Shown here: positions 32,405-40,923 of the stretch, piece by piece | Layout of the letters: the number at the start of each line of letters is the position of its first letter | How positions within the stretch are numbered: position 1 is the first letter of the stretch | Assembly: GCA_036557885.1 (NCBI GenBank) | Contig: DATBGS010000139.1 | Coordinates: 1-49,197, forward strand | From: DATBGS01 sp036557885 | GTDB taxonomy: Bacteria; Chloroflexota; Ktedonobacteria; Ktedonobacterales; DATBGS01 | Reading direction: 5' to 3' | DNA length: 49,197 bases | Program-made: the position numbers and the translations under genes | The notes under the pieces: generated by a model | Told to the model about the DNA's origin: nothing | What the model saw: the letters and a program-made list of their open reading frames with translations, nothing else | The model's database searches: none

Positions 32405-35400
32405 GCCTGGATGCCCAAGGGGAGTTGCTGCTCCATCTCGCGAGCGGCACGCTCCCTCAAGGCGCGCCGCATGTCTACCAGGAGGTCAACGGTGTGCGGC
32501 ACTCTATTGTCGGCAACTATATTCTGCGAGGTGACACGCAGGTCAGCTTCGCCTTGGGAACATATGACCATACCAGACCACTTGTCATCGACCCGACGCT
32601 GATTTACTCTACGTACCTGGGAGGCAGCAATCAAGACGATGGGCGTGCAATTGCAGTAGACGGCGCTGGCAGCACCTATATTGTTGGCACTACGCTTTCT
32701 ACCAACTTCCCTGTTATCAATCCCTTTCAACCTGCTTTCAGTGGTGGCAACGCTGATGCTTTTGTGACGAAATTGAATGCCTCAGGAACTGCCTTTGTTT
32801 ATTCCACTTATCTTGGGGGGAATAACCAGGACCAAGGCTCAGCTATTGCCGTGGATAGTACAGGCAACGCCTATGTGGATGGCTTCACGCTTTCTTCTGA
32901 TTTCCCGCTCAAGAATCCCTTGCAATCAACTTTTTTTAGCCTTGGTGTCGCCTTTCTCGCTAAACTTGATCCTTCGGGAAGTACCCTCATCTACTCCTCC
33001 TATCTGGGGGGAAGTGGCAGTGCAGGCAGCAATGGTATCGCGGTAGATAGTTCTGGAAATGTCTATCTGACTGGCAGCGCTGGCGCGAACTTCCCGTTAA
33101 TGAATCCGCTCTTTACTGACAGTCCCAACCCATTTGTGGCTAAGGTCAACGCGTCGGGCAGTGCCCTGATCTACTCCACCTATCTGGGCGGTAGTGACGA
33201 TGATGCAAGCAACGCCATCACCATAGATAGCGCAGGCGACGCCTACGTTACAGGCGTCACCAATAACTCAAACGATTTCCCGCTTCAGAACCCCTTTCAA
33301 TCAACCAACGGGGGAAACCTCCAAGCTGCCTTTGTTACGAAGCTCAACGCGACCGGAGATGCGTTGATTTACTCGACCTATCTGGGCGGGAGTAGCGGTG
33401 AGATCGCTACAGGTATCGCTGTTGATAGCTCAGGGGAGGCCTATGTCACTGGTGAAACATCCTCTAAAGATTTTCCCTTAAAGAATCCGCTGCAACCCAC
33501 CTTTGGCGGCTTTGGGGATGTATTCGTCACGAAATTCACTGCGGCAGGGAACGCATTGGTCTACTCGACCTACCTGGGAGGAGGAGACGAGGACAACGGC
33601 ACAGGGATTCAGGTGGATAGTCTGGGAAATGCCTTTATTGTTGGTGAAACTCGGTCGCTCAACTTCCCGATCGTGAATTCCGCGCAAGCTCAGCGAGGGA
33701 AGCTCTTTGAAGCTTTTGTGTCCGAAATAAGTGCATCAGGCAGCACACTGTCCTATTCAACGTATCTGGGCGGGAACAGCGATGATTTTGGCAGTGGCAT
33801 TGCTTTAGATGCTGCTGACAATGCCTATGTGACTGGTGGGACAGCCTCCAGTAATTTCCCATTGGTGGGCAATCCATTTCAGTCACAACTGCACGGTTTT
33901 CAGACGGCCTTTGTGACTAAAATTGCTTCAGGAGGAGCAACCTTTCAGATCAACCAGGCTGCTGTTGGCCTGGTTACCGCGCCAGGAGCGAGTCCGGGTC
34001 AACAAACGCTCACACTCAGGAACTCAAGCGCTGCTCCCCTAAACTGGATTTCAGTTTTTCAACCCGTACAACCCTGGGTTAGTAGCACCCCTCCATCAGG
34101 AACCATTGCATCGGGCGGGTTACAACAAATAACCCTCACCTTCAACACACCTGATACCATGCCTCAGGTATACAAGACAAACCTGATACTGGTTGATCCT
34201 ACTGGGAAGAATAACCCGCTCACCATCCCAATCACCGTCGTCTCCGCTAACGTTTCGAAGACGTGGTACTTTGCGGAGGGATTTACGGGAGGCTCGTTCA
34301 CGGAGTTCCTGACCTTAGCGAACCCCAATTCCACCCCGGCCAATGTCCAGGTACAATACCTCCTGGGGAACGCCCCGCCGATCACCAAGCCCTACCTTGT
34401 AGGAGCTAACGCGCGCTCCACCATCCGGGTGAACGACGAGATTGGTCCCAACCAGGATGTCTCGCTGGTAGTGACGGCAGATCAACCCATCGTAGCCGAG
34501 CGGCCCGTCTACTTCATCTACACCAGCATAGCAGGCCATCCCATCCCCGGCGGCACCGATGTGCTGGGCGCCACCCAGCTTGGGACCAGCTTTGACTTTG
34601 GCTACCTGGATACCTCCAACCTGCACGACACCTATCTGACCATCCTCAACCAGAATAATAGCCTCATGAACGTTACAATCCACTACTTTGCCGCAGCGAC
34701 AGGTGCCTCCACGATAATTATGCACACGATCAACGCCAACAGCCGGGGCACGGTGAAGGTCAACGGTGAAGGGTTGCCAGCCGGAGTCTACAGCGCGCTG
34801 GTGACGCTCTCCCTGCCAGGGCTGGTAGAGCGCCCCATGTATCTGGTGGATGGCATCACCCACTTCACTGGCTCGGCAGATGTGGTCGGGGTGACGACGC
34901 CGCTCACTGATTGGGATTTCGCAGAAGGGTTCACCTCCAGCGGTTCCGGTGCCTTCAGCGAGCGCTACCTCCTCTCCAACCCCACGCTCAACGTGGCGAG
35001 TGTCCTTATGACCTTCTTCAAGGGAGATGGCAGCACCCAGACCACTGGCGTGACCATCCAACCAGGAGCGCAGGCGGTGGTAGATGCCAATGCAGTGCTG
35101 GGCAACGGGGTCAACAACAGCGCGCATGTCCATGCCGACCAGCCGATTCTGGCCGAGCGATTCATGAGCTTTGACTTCCGTGGCAATATACCTGGGGCAA
35201 CGGATGTGCTAGGAGCAGCGCAGCCCTCCAACCTGTTCCTGTTCTCGGAGGGCTTCACGGGGACGGGCTTCTTTGAGTTTCTGACGATTGAGAACCCGGA
35301 TCCCGCCACCACCGCCACCGTGCAGGTCACCTTCTTGCCAGCGAACGCCAATGGAGGCACTGCCACTCCGGTGGTGCAGGTCTATCAGGTGGCGCCGAAC

Positions 35401-35556
35401 AGTCGGTTTACGCTGGACACGAGCACGGTAATGCCAGGGCAGTCGTTCTCAATGATCGTCGAGTCCAATATGCAGATTGTGGCCGAGCGACCCATGTACT
35501 TCACCTTTACAGGTGGACAGACCGGTGGCTCCGATGTCGTCGGTTATCAACCCTAA
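32401..35556 (+). CDS. SBBP propeller plus FAEG-module secreted protein, C-terminal part (frameshifted)
   Basis: 1051 residues from a TTG that overlaps the stop of the upstream fragment (TTGA). Residues about 60-515 hold seven SBBP repeats ('IYSTYLGGS..D...AIAVD..G.AYV.G.T.S..FP..NP.Q'). An Ig-like domain follows (about 520-615) and then four FAEG modules (about 620-1050) homologous to those of 28752-31469, ending 'GGQTGGSDVVGYQP'. The TTG is probably not a true start; the reading continues from the fragment before it. Extracellular, no catalytic motif seen, function unknown. It may be non-functional if the frameshift is real. Confidence 0.75.
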   Translation: MSLDAQGELLLHLASGTLPQGAPHVYQEVNGVRHSIVGNYILRGDTQVSFALGTYDHTRPLVIDPTLIYSTYLGGSNQDDGRAIAVDGAGSTYIVGTTLSTNFPVINPFQPAFSGGNADAFVTKLNASGTAFVYSTYLGGNNQDQGSAIAVDSTGNAYVDGFTLSSDFPLKNPLQSTFFSLGVAFLAKLDPSGSTLIYSSYLGGSGSAGSNGIAVDSSGNVYLTGSAGANFPLMNPLFTDSPNPFVAKVNASGSALIYSTYLGGSDDDASNAITIDSAGDAYVTGVTNNSNDFPLQNPFQSTNGGNLQAAFVTKLNATGDALIYSTYLGGSSGEIATGIAVDSSGEAYVTGETSSKDFPLKNPLQPTFGGFGDVFVTKFTAAGNALVYSTYLGGGDEDNGTGIQVDSLGNAFIVGETRSLNFPIVNSAQAQRGKLFEAFVSEISASGSTLSYSTYLGGNSDDFGSGIALDAADNAYVTGGTASSNFPLVGNPFQSQLHGFQTAFVTKIASGGATFQINQAAVGLVTAPGASPGQQTLTLRNSSAAPLNWISVFQPVQPWVSSTPPSGTIASGGLQQITLTFNTPDTMPQVYKTNLILVDPTGKNNPLTIPITVVSANVSKTWYFAEGFTGGSFTEFLTLANPNSTPANVQVQYLLGNAPPITKPYLVGANARSTIRVNDEIGPNQDVSLVVTADQPIVAERPVYFIYTSIAGHPIPGGTDVLGATQLGTSFDFGYLDTSNLHDTYLTILNQNNSLMNVTIHYFAAATGASTIIMHTINANSRGTVKVNGEGLPAGVYSALVTLSLPGLVERPMYLVDGITHFTGSADVVGVTTPLTDWDFAEGFTSSGSGAFSERYLLSNPTLNVASVLMTFFKGDGSTQTTGVTIQPGAQAVVDANAVLGNGVNNSAHVHADQPILAERFMSFDFRGNIPGATDVLGAAQPSNLFLFSEGFTGTGFFEFLTIENPDPATTATVQVTFLPANANGGTATPVVQVYQVAPNSRFTLDTSTVMPGQSFSMIVESNMQIVAERPMYFTFTGGQTGGSDVVGYQP

Positions 35557-35672
35557 TGCGCCACAGAGGAAGGTGCTGGCGTTTGCGCCTCCTGCTGTTT
35601 CAGATTAGTGGTAGAGTGTTACTGAGATCAAATAACCGGAAGAGATAAAAGAGGCCACCTTGAGGGAATAGC

Positions 35673-35942
35673 ATGTGCCGAAACATCAAAACGCTTTTCA
35701 ACTTTGAACCGCCCGTGACCGACCAGGAGATTCACGAGGCGGCATTACAATTTGTGCGCAAGGTGAGCGGCTTCAACAAGCCATCCAAAGCCAACGAAGC
35801 CGCATTCCTGGCCGCCGTTGACGCGATAGAAACGGCCTCGCGCGCGCTTCTTCACTCGCTTGAGACAAATACGCCACCCAAAAATCGCGCAGCAGAGGCT
35901 GCTAGAGCGCGAGCGCGCAGTGCGCAGCGGTTTTCTCGATAA
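35673..35942 (+). CDS. DUF2277 family protein
   Basis: An 89-residue protein with the family pattern 'MCRNIKTLFNFEPP.T..EI..AALQFVRKVSGF.KPS..NE.AF..AV' and a basic C-terminus. The 'MCRNI' start is the hallmark of DUF2277, whose function is unknown. A GAGG ribosome site lies about 8 nt before the ATG. It is monocistronic, ended by the strong hairpin terminator at 36006-36055. Confidence 0.9.
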   Translation: MCRNIKTLFNFEPPVTDQEIHEAALQFVRKVSGFNKPSKANEAAFLAAVDAIETASRALLHSLETNTPPKNRAAEAARARARSAQRFSR

Positions 35943-36005
35943 AAAAGCGTGGCCTGGAATAGCAGGTGTGTGAGGAGATCGAACGCAAAGGGAAAGGCAA
36001 TGATA

Positions 36006-36055
36006 CAGCGAGCGCCTGGCGGTAGAATGCTGCCAGGCGCTCGCTGCTTTGTTTT
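36006..36055 (+). terminator. Rho-independent terminator of the DUF2277 gene
   Basis: Perfect 15-bp GC-rich stem: arms 36006-36020 (CAGCGAGCGCCTGGC) and 36032-36046, with an 11-nt loop, followed by CTTTGTTTT. Confidence 0.82.
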
Positions 36056-36168
36056 GCTCACCGCACCAAACGTAGGCTTGCTTTCCTCAAGAGTGACTCC
36101 ACGCCCAGCGCTTCGTTATATCAGGCGAGATGCCCATACACAAGCTAGCTGTGACGTGACAACACATC

Positions 36169-37995
36169 ATGAAGCATCAACGATCAATTCACCAAAGCCT
36201 TTTGCTCGCGTTCTTCCTGGCGCTGGCGCTGCTGGTTTGTTCACTGGCGGCACTTGGCCTGCCGGTGTGGGCGGCGCAGAAGATGGGTGCTGCTTCTGCC
36301 CAGCAGCAATCTGCCCCTTTAGTTGGGACGGAAACCCATGTGCCAACATCCACCAAGCCACCGACCAACACGCCTACACCCAAGCCACCTACACCCACCA
36401 ACACACCCAAGCCACCTACACCCACGCCAACGAGAAAGCCTGCCCCCACACCTACGCGCAAGCCAACTGCCACGCCAACCGCTACACCCAGCGCTACGAG
36501 CACGCCATCGCCAACAGCAACGCCGGACGTGGGAACGCCCACGCCGGGGCTACCCACCCCAGAAGCAACGGCCACACCCTCCCCCGTCCCCCTGGCGACT
36601 GGCAACTCTGGGGGCGGCGGCGCGTTCGATGCCTTGTTTCAATTGCCTCTGCCGGGCGGCCTCATCTTGAGCGGAGGCGTGCTGGGGATTTTGTTCGTCA
36701 CGTTCTTCTTGCGTCGTCGCCTGCGCCAGAGCGCCGCCCAGAGCCAGGCCGCCGCCACAGCGCAGGTGGAGGCTGAAGAATGGACCCAGCCGCCCGCGCC
36801 TGTTGAGCAGCTTGCGCCAGTGCTCGTCCCAGACTCCGCCGATACGTCCCAGGCAGCGGGCGCCAGCGATATAGATTCGCTGTTTCTTCTGGCGGCAGCC
36901 CGATTAGCGCCGGAAGGCGTAGCACTGGATGGACTGCTGGAAGACGCAGCCACCGACGCCGCGCCCCTCACCCCGCCAGCAGAAAGCTGGCCGCTCCAGG
37001 CAACCCGAACCAACCCGGCACAAGAACTGCCCGTCGTATCTCTGCTTGATAGCATAGCAGCAAAAGACGCAAGCGCTCCAGCAGCGCTGTTTGACGGGGC
37101 CATTCTTGAGCCAGAAGCCAGCGCCGCTCAGACAGAGGCAGAGCTTGAGCAGGAAGCAACAACGCCAGCCCCTGTCGTCGCGTCAGGCTTGCCCTATTGG
37201 TTGGGCGAGCCGATTGATTACGGTACCGCTGGAACGCTGTACTACGCCGAAGCGAGCCAGACTCACGACCCCAAGGCGATTAAATTCTTTTCCTCGCGCT
37301 ATTTTGGGCAAGTCAGCGCGCGTGAACTGTTTCTGCGGCACGCCCGCAGCCTGACCCTCTTAGAAGACCCCCATTTAGTGCGCGTGGAAGAGATAGGCAT
37401 CCACGAGAATCGCGGCTATCTGGTGCGGCCCTACCTGAACGGGGGCAGCCTGTCAGAGCGCCTGGAGACGCCCCTGACTCTGCGGGCCACCTGGCGCTAC
37501 CTGCGCCCGCTGGCGAAGGTGCTGGATTACCTGCACGAATGCCAGGTAGTGCATCTGCATCTGGTCCCAGAAAACGTGCTGTTTGATGAGGCCGACCAAC
37601 TCCGCGTGAGCGACACCGGGTTAGTCTCGCTCCTGATGGAGCTTGCCCAGGCCAACAACACCATCTTCGAGGTGCCCCCTTCATCGGCGGTTGCCCCGGA
37701 ACAGCAAGCAGGACAACAAGATTGGCGCAGCGATCTGTATGCGTTGGGGGTGCTGCTCTTCCAGATGCTGGCGGGCCGCGAAGCCATTCGCGCCTATGGG
37801 GACCAACCGCCGCATCCTCCGTTCCTGCGGGCGCTGCGGCCCAACCTGCCAATGGCCCTGGAGGATGTGCTGGCGCAGGCAATGGCCGAAAACCCAGACG
37901 AACGCTACCAGAGCGCTGAGGCGTTAGCGCTGGCATTTTACGCGGCAGTGGGGCCGGGCAGCAGCGCCCGCATCAGCCAGCAATTGCCGGGGTGA
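36169..37995 (+). CDS. Membrane protein with extracellular Thr/Pro stalk and cytoplasmic pseudokinase domain
   Basis: 608 residues. An N-terminal hydrophobic segment (about 10-38) leads to a Thr/Pro/Lys stalk (about 55-140, encoded by a partly tandem-repeated DNA tract near 36358-36440). A TM helix follows (about 163-183, 'LILSGGVLGILFVTFFLRRR'), then an acidic linker and a protein-kinase-like domain (about 343-600). Lys372 ('KAIKFF') and the DFG Asp (Asp482 in 'VSDTG') are present, but the catalytic loop reads H462-L-H464 ('VVHLHLVPENVLF') where HRD is expected. The catalytic Asp is therefore missing, making a pseudokinase likely. The topology suggests a sensor or scaffold. No clear ribosome site upstream. 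Confidence 0.82.
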   Translation: MKHQRSIHQSLLLAFFLALALLVCSLAALGLPVWAAQKMGAASAQQQSAPLVGTETHVPTSTKPPTNTPTPKPPTPTNTPKPPTPTPTRKPAPTPTRKPTATPTATPSATSTPSPTATPDVGTPTPGLPTPEATATPSPVPLATGNSGGGGAFDALFQLPLPGGLILSGGVLGILFVTFFLRRRLRQSAAQSQAAATAQVEAEEWTQPPAPVEQLAPVLVPDSADTSQAAGASDIDSLFLLAAARLAPEGVALDGLLEDAATDAAPLTPPAESWPLQATRTNPAQELPVVSLLDSIAAKDASAPAALFDGAILEPEASAAQTEAELEQEATTPAPVVASGLPYWLGEPIDYGTAGTLYYAEASQTHDPKAIKFFSSRYFGQVSARELFLRHARSLTLLEDPHLVRVEEIGIHENRGYLVRPYLNGGSLSERLETPLTLRATWRYLRPLAKVLDYLHECQVVHLHLVPENVLFDEADQLRVSDTGLVSLLMELAQANNTIFEVPPSSAVAPEQQAGQQDWRSDLYALGVLLFQMLAGREAIRAYGDQPPHPPFLRALRPNLPMALEDVLAQAMAENPDERYQSAEALALAFYAAVGPGSSARISQQLPG

Positions 37996-38021
37996 GTGCG
38001 GGCTGATAGTCCGCTCGTTCC

Positions 38022-38121
38022 CCGGCAGGGACGCCGGGGCTACAAGCGGCGGTGCTCGTAGCCCCGGCCACCGCCTGCCCTTCTGTCTTAGGGTGCCGAC
38101 CTGCCCCTGCTTTGAGGGGTG
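38022..38121. repeat. Dispersed palindromic repeat, long form
   Basis: CCGGCAGGGACGCCGGGGC start; inner arms GCCGGGGCTAC (38033-38043) and GTAGCCCCGGC (38058-38068). A tail follows with TGTCTTAGGGTGCCG (also at 39230-39244) and CTGCTTTGAGGGGTG (38107-38121; inverted match to the acyltransferase copy). It lies between the convergent pseudokinase and lipoprotein genes. Confidence 0.8.
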
Positions 38122-38137
38122 AATGCCTGGGTAGAAG

Positions 38138-38656
38138 CTACGGCAGCCGACCCACCGCAAGCGCGGCAATTTGCTTGAGTTGGGCCGAGCGCGCATCGGG
38201 GTTCTGGATGATGACCACATCCACGCAGGTATCGCCCTTCAGTGTATAAAATGTCCCATCACCGCTGTCAAACGCCTGATCCCCCACACCGCTCACCTCT
38301 TTATAGCCAGGCGTCCCCTTATAGAGGCTCTGCGCGCTGCTGTAGTAGTTCTGGCCGTCTTTATGCACCCCCAGCAAGACACTTGGCTGGAGGGCGCCAT
38401 TGGTTGGCTTGAAATTGCAGGCCGGGTCGCCGTTTTGCAGCGTTTTCGGCTGCGCCGTCATTGCCGCGCCCACAATCTTGCTCATCTCCTGCGCCGTCAC
38501 CAGCGCGCAGGCGTCCACGTCTAGCGATGGGGCAACCGTCGGGGTGCTCTTTGGGTCAGTCGTGGACGCCGCAGGAGACACGGAACCGCAGGCGCTCAAG
38601 AGCGCCACCAGAGCCAGCACAGCCACCACTCCCCACCCATAAATCTTCACGCGCAT
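38138..38656 (-). CDS. DUF3558-like lipoprotein
   Basis: 172 residues. The signal peptide ends in an 'LLSAC' lipobox, followed by a Ser/Thr/Pro linker. The mature domain ('DVDACALVTAQEMSKIVGA', then 'PACNFKP', 'VSGVGDQAF' and 'DTCVDVVI') has the cysteine spacing and 'CaLlt..e...ilG' opening typical of DUF3558-type lipoproteins. Function unknown. It starts 31 nt after the stop of the peroxiredoxin gene on the same strand, with AGGAGG close by, so the two are probably an operon. An extracytoplasmic ligand-binding role is plausible. Confidence 0.75.
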   Translation of the reverse strand: MRVKIYGWGVVAVLALVALLSACGSVSPAASTTDPKSTPTVAPSLDVDACALVTAQEMSKIVGAAMTAQPKTLQNGDPACNFKPTNGALQPSVLLGVHKDGQNYYSSAQSLYKGTPGYKEVSGVGDQAFDSGDGTFYTLKGDTCVDVVIIQNPDARSAQLKQIAALAVGRLP

Positions 38657-38687
38657 CGCACCTTCATCCTCCTCAAAAGTATGTTTT

Positions 38688-39137
38688 TTAGCCGAGCGCC
38701 TCCAGTGCTAATTGCAGGCTCTCTTTGGCTTTCACCGGCACCTGCACATCCACCAGCTTGCCCTGCTCATCAATGATAAACTGGCTGCGCTTGATATACC
38801 CAACGTCTTCCTGCCAGCAGCCATACGTTTTGGAAACGCTGTGATCGGCATCTACCAGCAGCGTAAAGGGCAGGTCGTACTTACTTTTAAACGTTTGATG
38901 TGACGCTTCGTTATCGGGGCTAATCCCCAGTACCACCGCGTTGCGCTCCTGAATCTCGTGGAACGAATCGCGGAAGCTGCATGCCTGGAGCGTGCAGCCG
39001 GGGGTATCGTCCATCGGATAAAAATAGAGCACGACCCGCTGGCCGCGCAGACTGGATAGCTTCATCTGCTCGCCTGCCTCGTTGGGCAGGCTGAAATCTG
39101 GGGCCAGGTCGCCCACCTGAAGGGGCTGTTCGCTCAT
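38688..39137 (-). CDS. bcp: Thioredoxin-dependent peroxiredoxin, Bcp/PrxQ type
   Basis: 149 residues. The peroxidatic Cys48 ('DDTPGCTLQAC') and resolving Cys53 follow the C-x4-C spacing of alpha-type Bcp. The 'PDFSLPNEAGEQMKLSSLRG' opening and 'GISPDNEASHQTFKSKYDLPF' helix complete the fold. It reduces hydroperoxides in the cytoplasm using thioredoxin. The in-frame upstream ATG 39176 would read through a repeat, and AGAGGAAG supports ATG 39137. Downstream is the DUF3558-like lipoprotein. Confidence 0.93.
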   Translation of the reverse strand: MSEQPLQVGDLAPDFSLPNEAGEQMKLSSLRGQRVVLYFYPMDDTPGCTLQACSFRDSFHEIQERNAVVLGISPDNEASHQTFKSKYDLPFTLLVDADHSVSKTYGCWQEDVGYIKRSQFIIDEQGKLVDVQVPVKAKESLQLALEALG

Positions 39138-39175
39138 GTGTGTCTTCCTCTTTGTAGATCGTATCTGGCCCGGCA

Positions 39176-39260
39176 CGGAGGCTGGGGCTACCAGCAGGGC
39201 GCCTGTAGCCCCAGCCTCCGCCTGCCCTTTGTCTTAGGGTGCCGGGGAGCGCCTCTCCGG
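39176..39260. repeat. Dispersed palindromic repeat, variant copy
   Basis: 16-bp perfect arms (39176-39191, CGGAGGCTGGGGCTAC; 39205-39220) with a 13-nt loop, then CTGCCCTTTGTCTTAGGGTG shared with 38022-38121. A second hairpin CCGGGGAG/CTCTCCGG follows (39242-39260). It lies between the dienelactone hydrolase and peroxiredoxin genes. Confidence 0.8.
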
Positions 39261-39267
39261 GCGCAGC

Positions 39268-40026
39268 TTATTTCGTGTGCGCCTGCACAAACGCCAGAAT
39301 GCGCTTCCAGGCATCGGCGGAGGCGTCGGCATAGTCGCTGGCGCGGCGATCAAAGAAGCTGTGCGGCGCGCCCTCGTAGATGACGATGGTATGCTCCTGG
39401 CCGGTCTTATCCAGTTTGTCGTCAAAGATTTTGACGTTTTCAACCGGGATGCCTTGATCTGCGCCACCAAACAGGCCCAGCGCCGGATACTTCACCTCTT
39501 CGGCGCGGTCCAGAATCGTACCGCCGCCAAACCCGCGCGTCATGCCGGCGTAGAAGCCGATCACCCCGGCAAAGTTAAACGATGTGTCCATGCCGGTGAG
39601 GAACGAGAGGGTACCACCCATGCAGAAGCCCACCGTAAAGACCGAAGCGCCGACCTGCTGTTTGTGCAGATAGTCCAGCGCGGCGTGCGCGTCCTGCGAG
39701 AATGTTTCCAGCGTCATCTGCTGCACATGCGGCATAAACTCAAATGGCTCGTCGCGGCTGGTGAGGCCAGCAGTGCGCCCAAAGTAATCAACGGCGATGG
39801 CAGTGATGCCTACCTCGGCAAAGCGCATCGCCAGGTCTTTGTAGAACTGGAACAGTCCGCGCACATCGGGGTAAATGATCATCTGCGCCTTGCCCGGTTG
39901 GGCCGGATGGCCCACAAAAGCCATAAAGCGGGTGCCATCCGCAGCGGTCAGCACAATTTCTTCGCCGTGCGCCTCGCCGGTGGCCCCTGGCGGGGTTGGG
40001 GGACGGGCGCTGTCATCGTAACACAT
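39268..40026 (-). CDS. Dienelactone hydrolase family protein
   Basis: A 252-residue alpha/beta hydrolase. The triad is visible: nucleophile Cys135 in 'GFCMGG', Asp190 ('GGADQGIP') and His222 ('GAPHSFFD'). Cys as nucleophile and the 'YPDVRGLFQFYKDLAMRFAEVG' opening are typical of the DLH family, which opens lactones and related esters in the cytoplasm. The real substrate is unknown here. ATG 40026 is preferred over 40086 because AAAGGAG lies between them. A 21-bp palindrome (40076-40096) upstream is a candidate operator. Confidence 0.9.
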   Translation of the reverse strand: MCYDDSARPPTPPGATGEAHGEEIVLTAADGTRFMAFVGHPAQPGKAQMIIYPDVRGLFQFYKDLAMRFAEVGITAIAVDYFGRTAGLTSRDEPFEFMPHVQQMTLETFSQDAHAALDYLHKQQVGASVFTVGFCMGGTLSFLTGMDTSFNFAGVIGFYAGMTRGFGGGTILDRAEEVKYPALGLFGGADQGIPVENVKIFDDKLDKTGQEHTIVIYEGAPHSFFDRRASDYADASADAWKRILAFVQAHTK

Positions 40027-40075
40027 CGAGGTGCTCGCTCCTTTATTCTTGTGTAGTAAGGAAATCCTCCGTGTA

Positions 40076-40096
40076 TTGTAACGCATATGGTTACAA
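40076..40096. promoter_or_regulatory. 21-bp palindrome upstream of the dienelactone hydrolase gene (candidate operator)
   Basis: TTGTAAC (40076-40082), 7-nt centre GCATATG, GTTACAA (40090-40096), perfect arms. It is about 50 bp before ATG 40026 and overlaps possible promoter hexamers on the minus strand. Size and symmetry suit a dimeric repressor. The GTAAC half-site also recurs in the 7TM operon promoter. Confidence 0.45.
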
Positions 40097-40107
40097 GTTG
40101 AGGAAAT

Positions 40108-40923
40108 CTATGAGGAGCGACTTTGCCCCAAGAAGGTGCCAGGAAACCCCTGAAGCCCACGCTGCTGCTGGTCATCAAGCGGTTTCCCAATCTGGCAGAT
40201 CTGCTCGCCTTCAAATGTGAAGAGGGTCGCCCCACTGAAGCCTTCCCACCCCTCCTCGAACCTGGCTACCCAGATGTAGTAGGACACGGCCAATCCCTGG
40301 GGTCGGCCAAAGATGCCCTCCACTTCGAGGCGCACACTCTGATAGCGCTGCCGAAACGCCCGGACCAGTCTCAGGAGGGCCAATTTCCCCTGCCCAGGCG
40401 CGCCTGGCGCCTGGGGGAAGAGCGACGCGGGGTAGCAGAGGATTTCGTCAGTACACAGGCGCAGCAGACTCGTCCACTCTTTTCCCCCCCAGGCTTCGAG
40501 AAAACCGGTGATCCTGAGCGCCTGGCGCTGCTCAAGCGGACTCAGCTCGCGGTGCAGATTGGCGGCTATCTGGGTCAAGAGGTAGGGAACCTCCACAGGG
40601 AAGGGCAACGCAAAGGCAAAGCCCGCCAGGGGGGCTTCCTCCAGCACCGCCTCTTCCGTCGTGAGCAGCCCCACCGGCGTTGTTTTGGCACGTCGGCGCA
40701 GAATCTGGGCGGGGGTAAAGGCATGCCTGGAAACACCAGCGTGGAGATCGGTGAGAATTAAGACAAAGGAACGCTGCTCAAGGGCAGCCAGGGCCTCCTC
40801 CAGGGAGGAGACGCAGGTCGCAGCGTACCCCTCCTCGGTGAACAGAGACAACAGGGCTGCCTGTCGTGAGCGTTGGCTGGTGACCACCAGCAGAGGCAGG
40901 GGAGATGGGTCGGACAACTCCAT
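40108..40923 (-). CDS. Degenerate receiver domain fused to NTF2/SnoaL-like domain
   Basis: 271 residues, a paralogue of 7263-8030. The receiver half (about 8-125) keeps the phospho-acceptor position Asp59 ('LILTDL') but has Thr15-Ser16 where the acidic pair should be and Leu106 where the conserved Lys is expected ('FALPFPV'). Phosphorylation by the usual chemistry is therefore doubtful. The second half (about 135-255) matches the NTF2-like part of the paralogue ('RITGFLEAWGGKEWTSLLRL', then 'GQGKLALLRLVRAF'). ATG 40923 has AGGAGG five nt upstream; the longer frame to 41091 has no support. No kinase lies adjacent. Confidence 0.78.
   Translation of the reverse strand: MELSDPSPLPLLVVTSQRSRQAALLSLFTEEGYAATCVSSLEEALAALEQRSFVLILTDLHAGVSRHAFTPAQILRRRAKTTPVGLLTTEEAVLEEAPLAGFAFALPFPVEVPYLLTQIAANLHRELSPLEQRQALRITGFLEAWGGKEWTSLLRLCTDEILCYPASLFPQAPGAPGQGKLALLRLVRAFRQRYQSVRLEVEGIFGRPQGLAVSYYIWVARFEEGWEGFSGATLFTFEGEQICQIGKPLDDQQQRGLQGFPGTFLGQSRSS

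Noticed and set aside
35949..36776. 275-codon ORF overlapping the start of the pseudokinase gene
   Set aside because: A shifted reading of the Thr/Pro stalk DNA; no ribosome site. The overlapping frame has a signal, a TM helix and a kinase-like domain.
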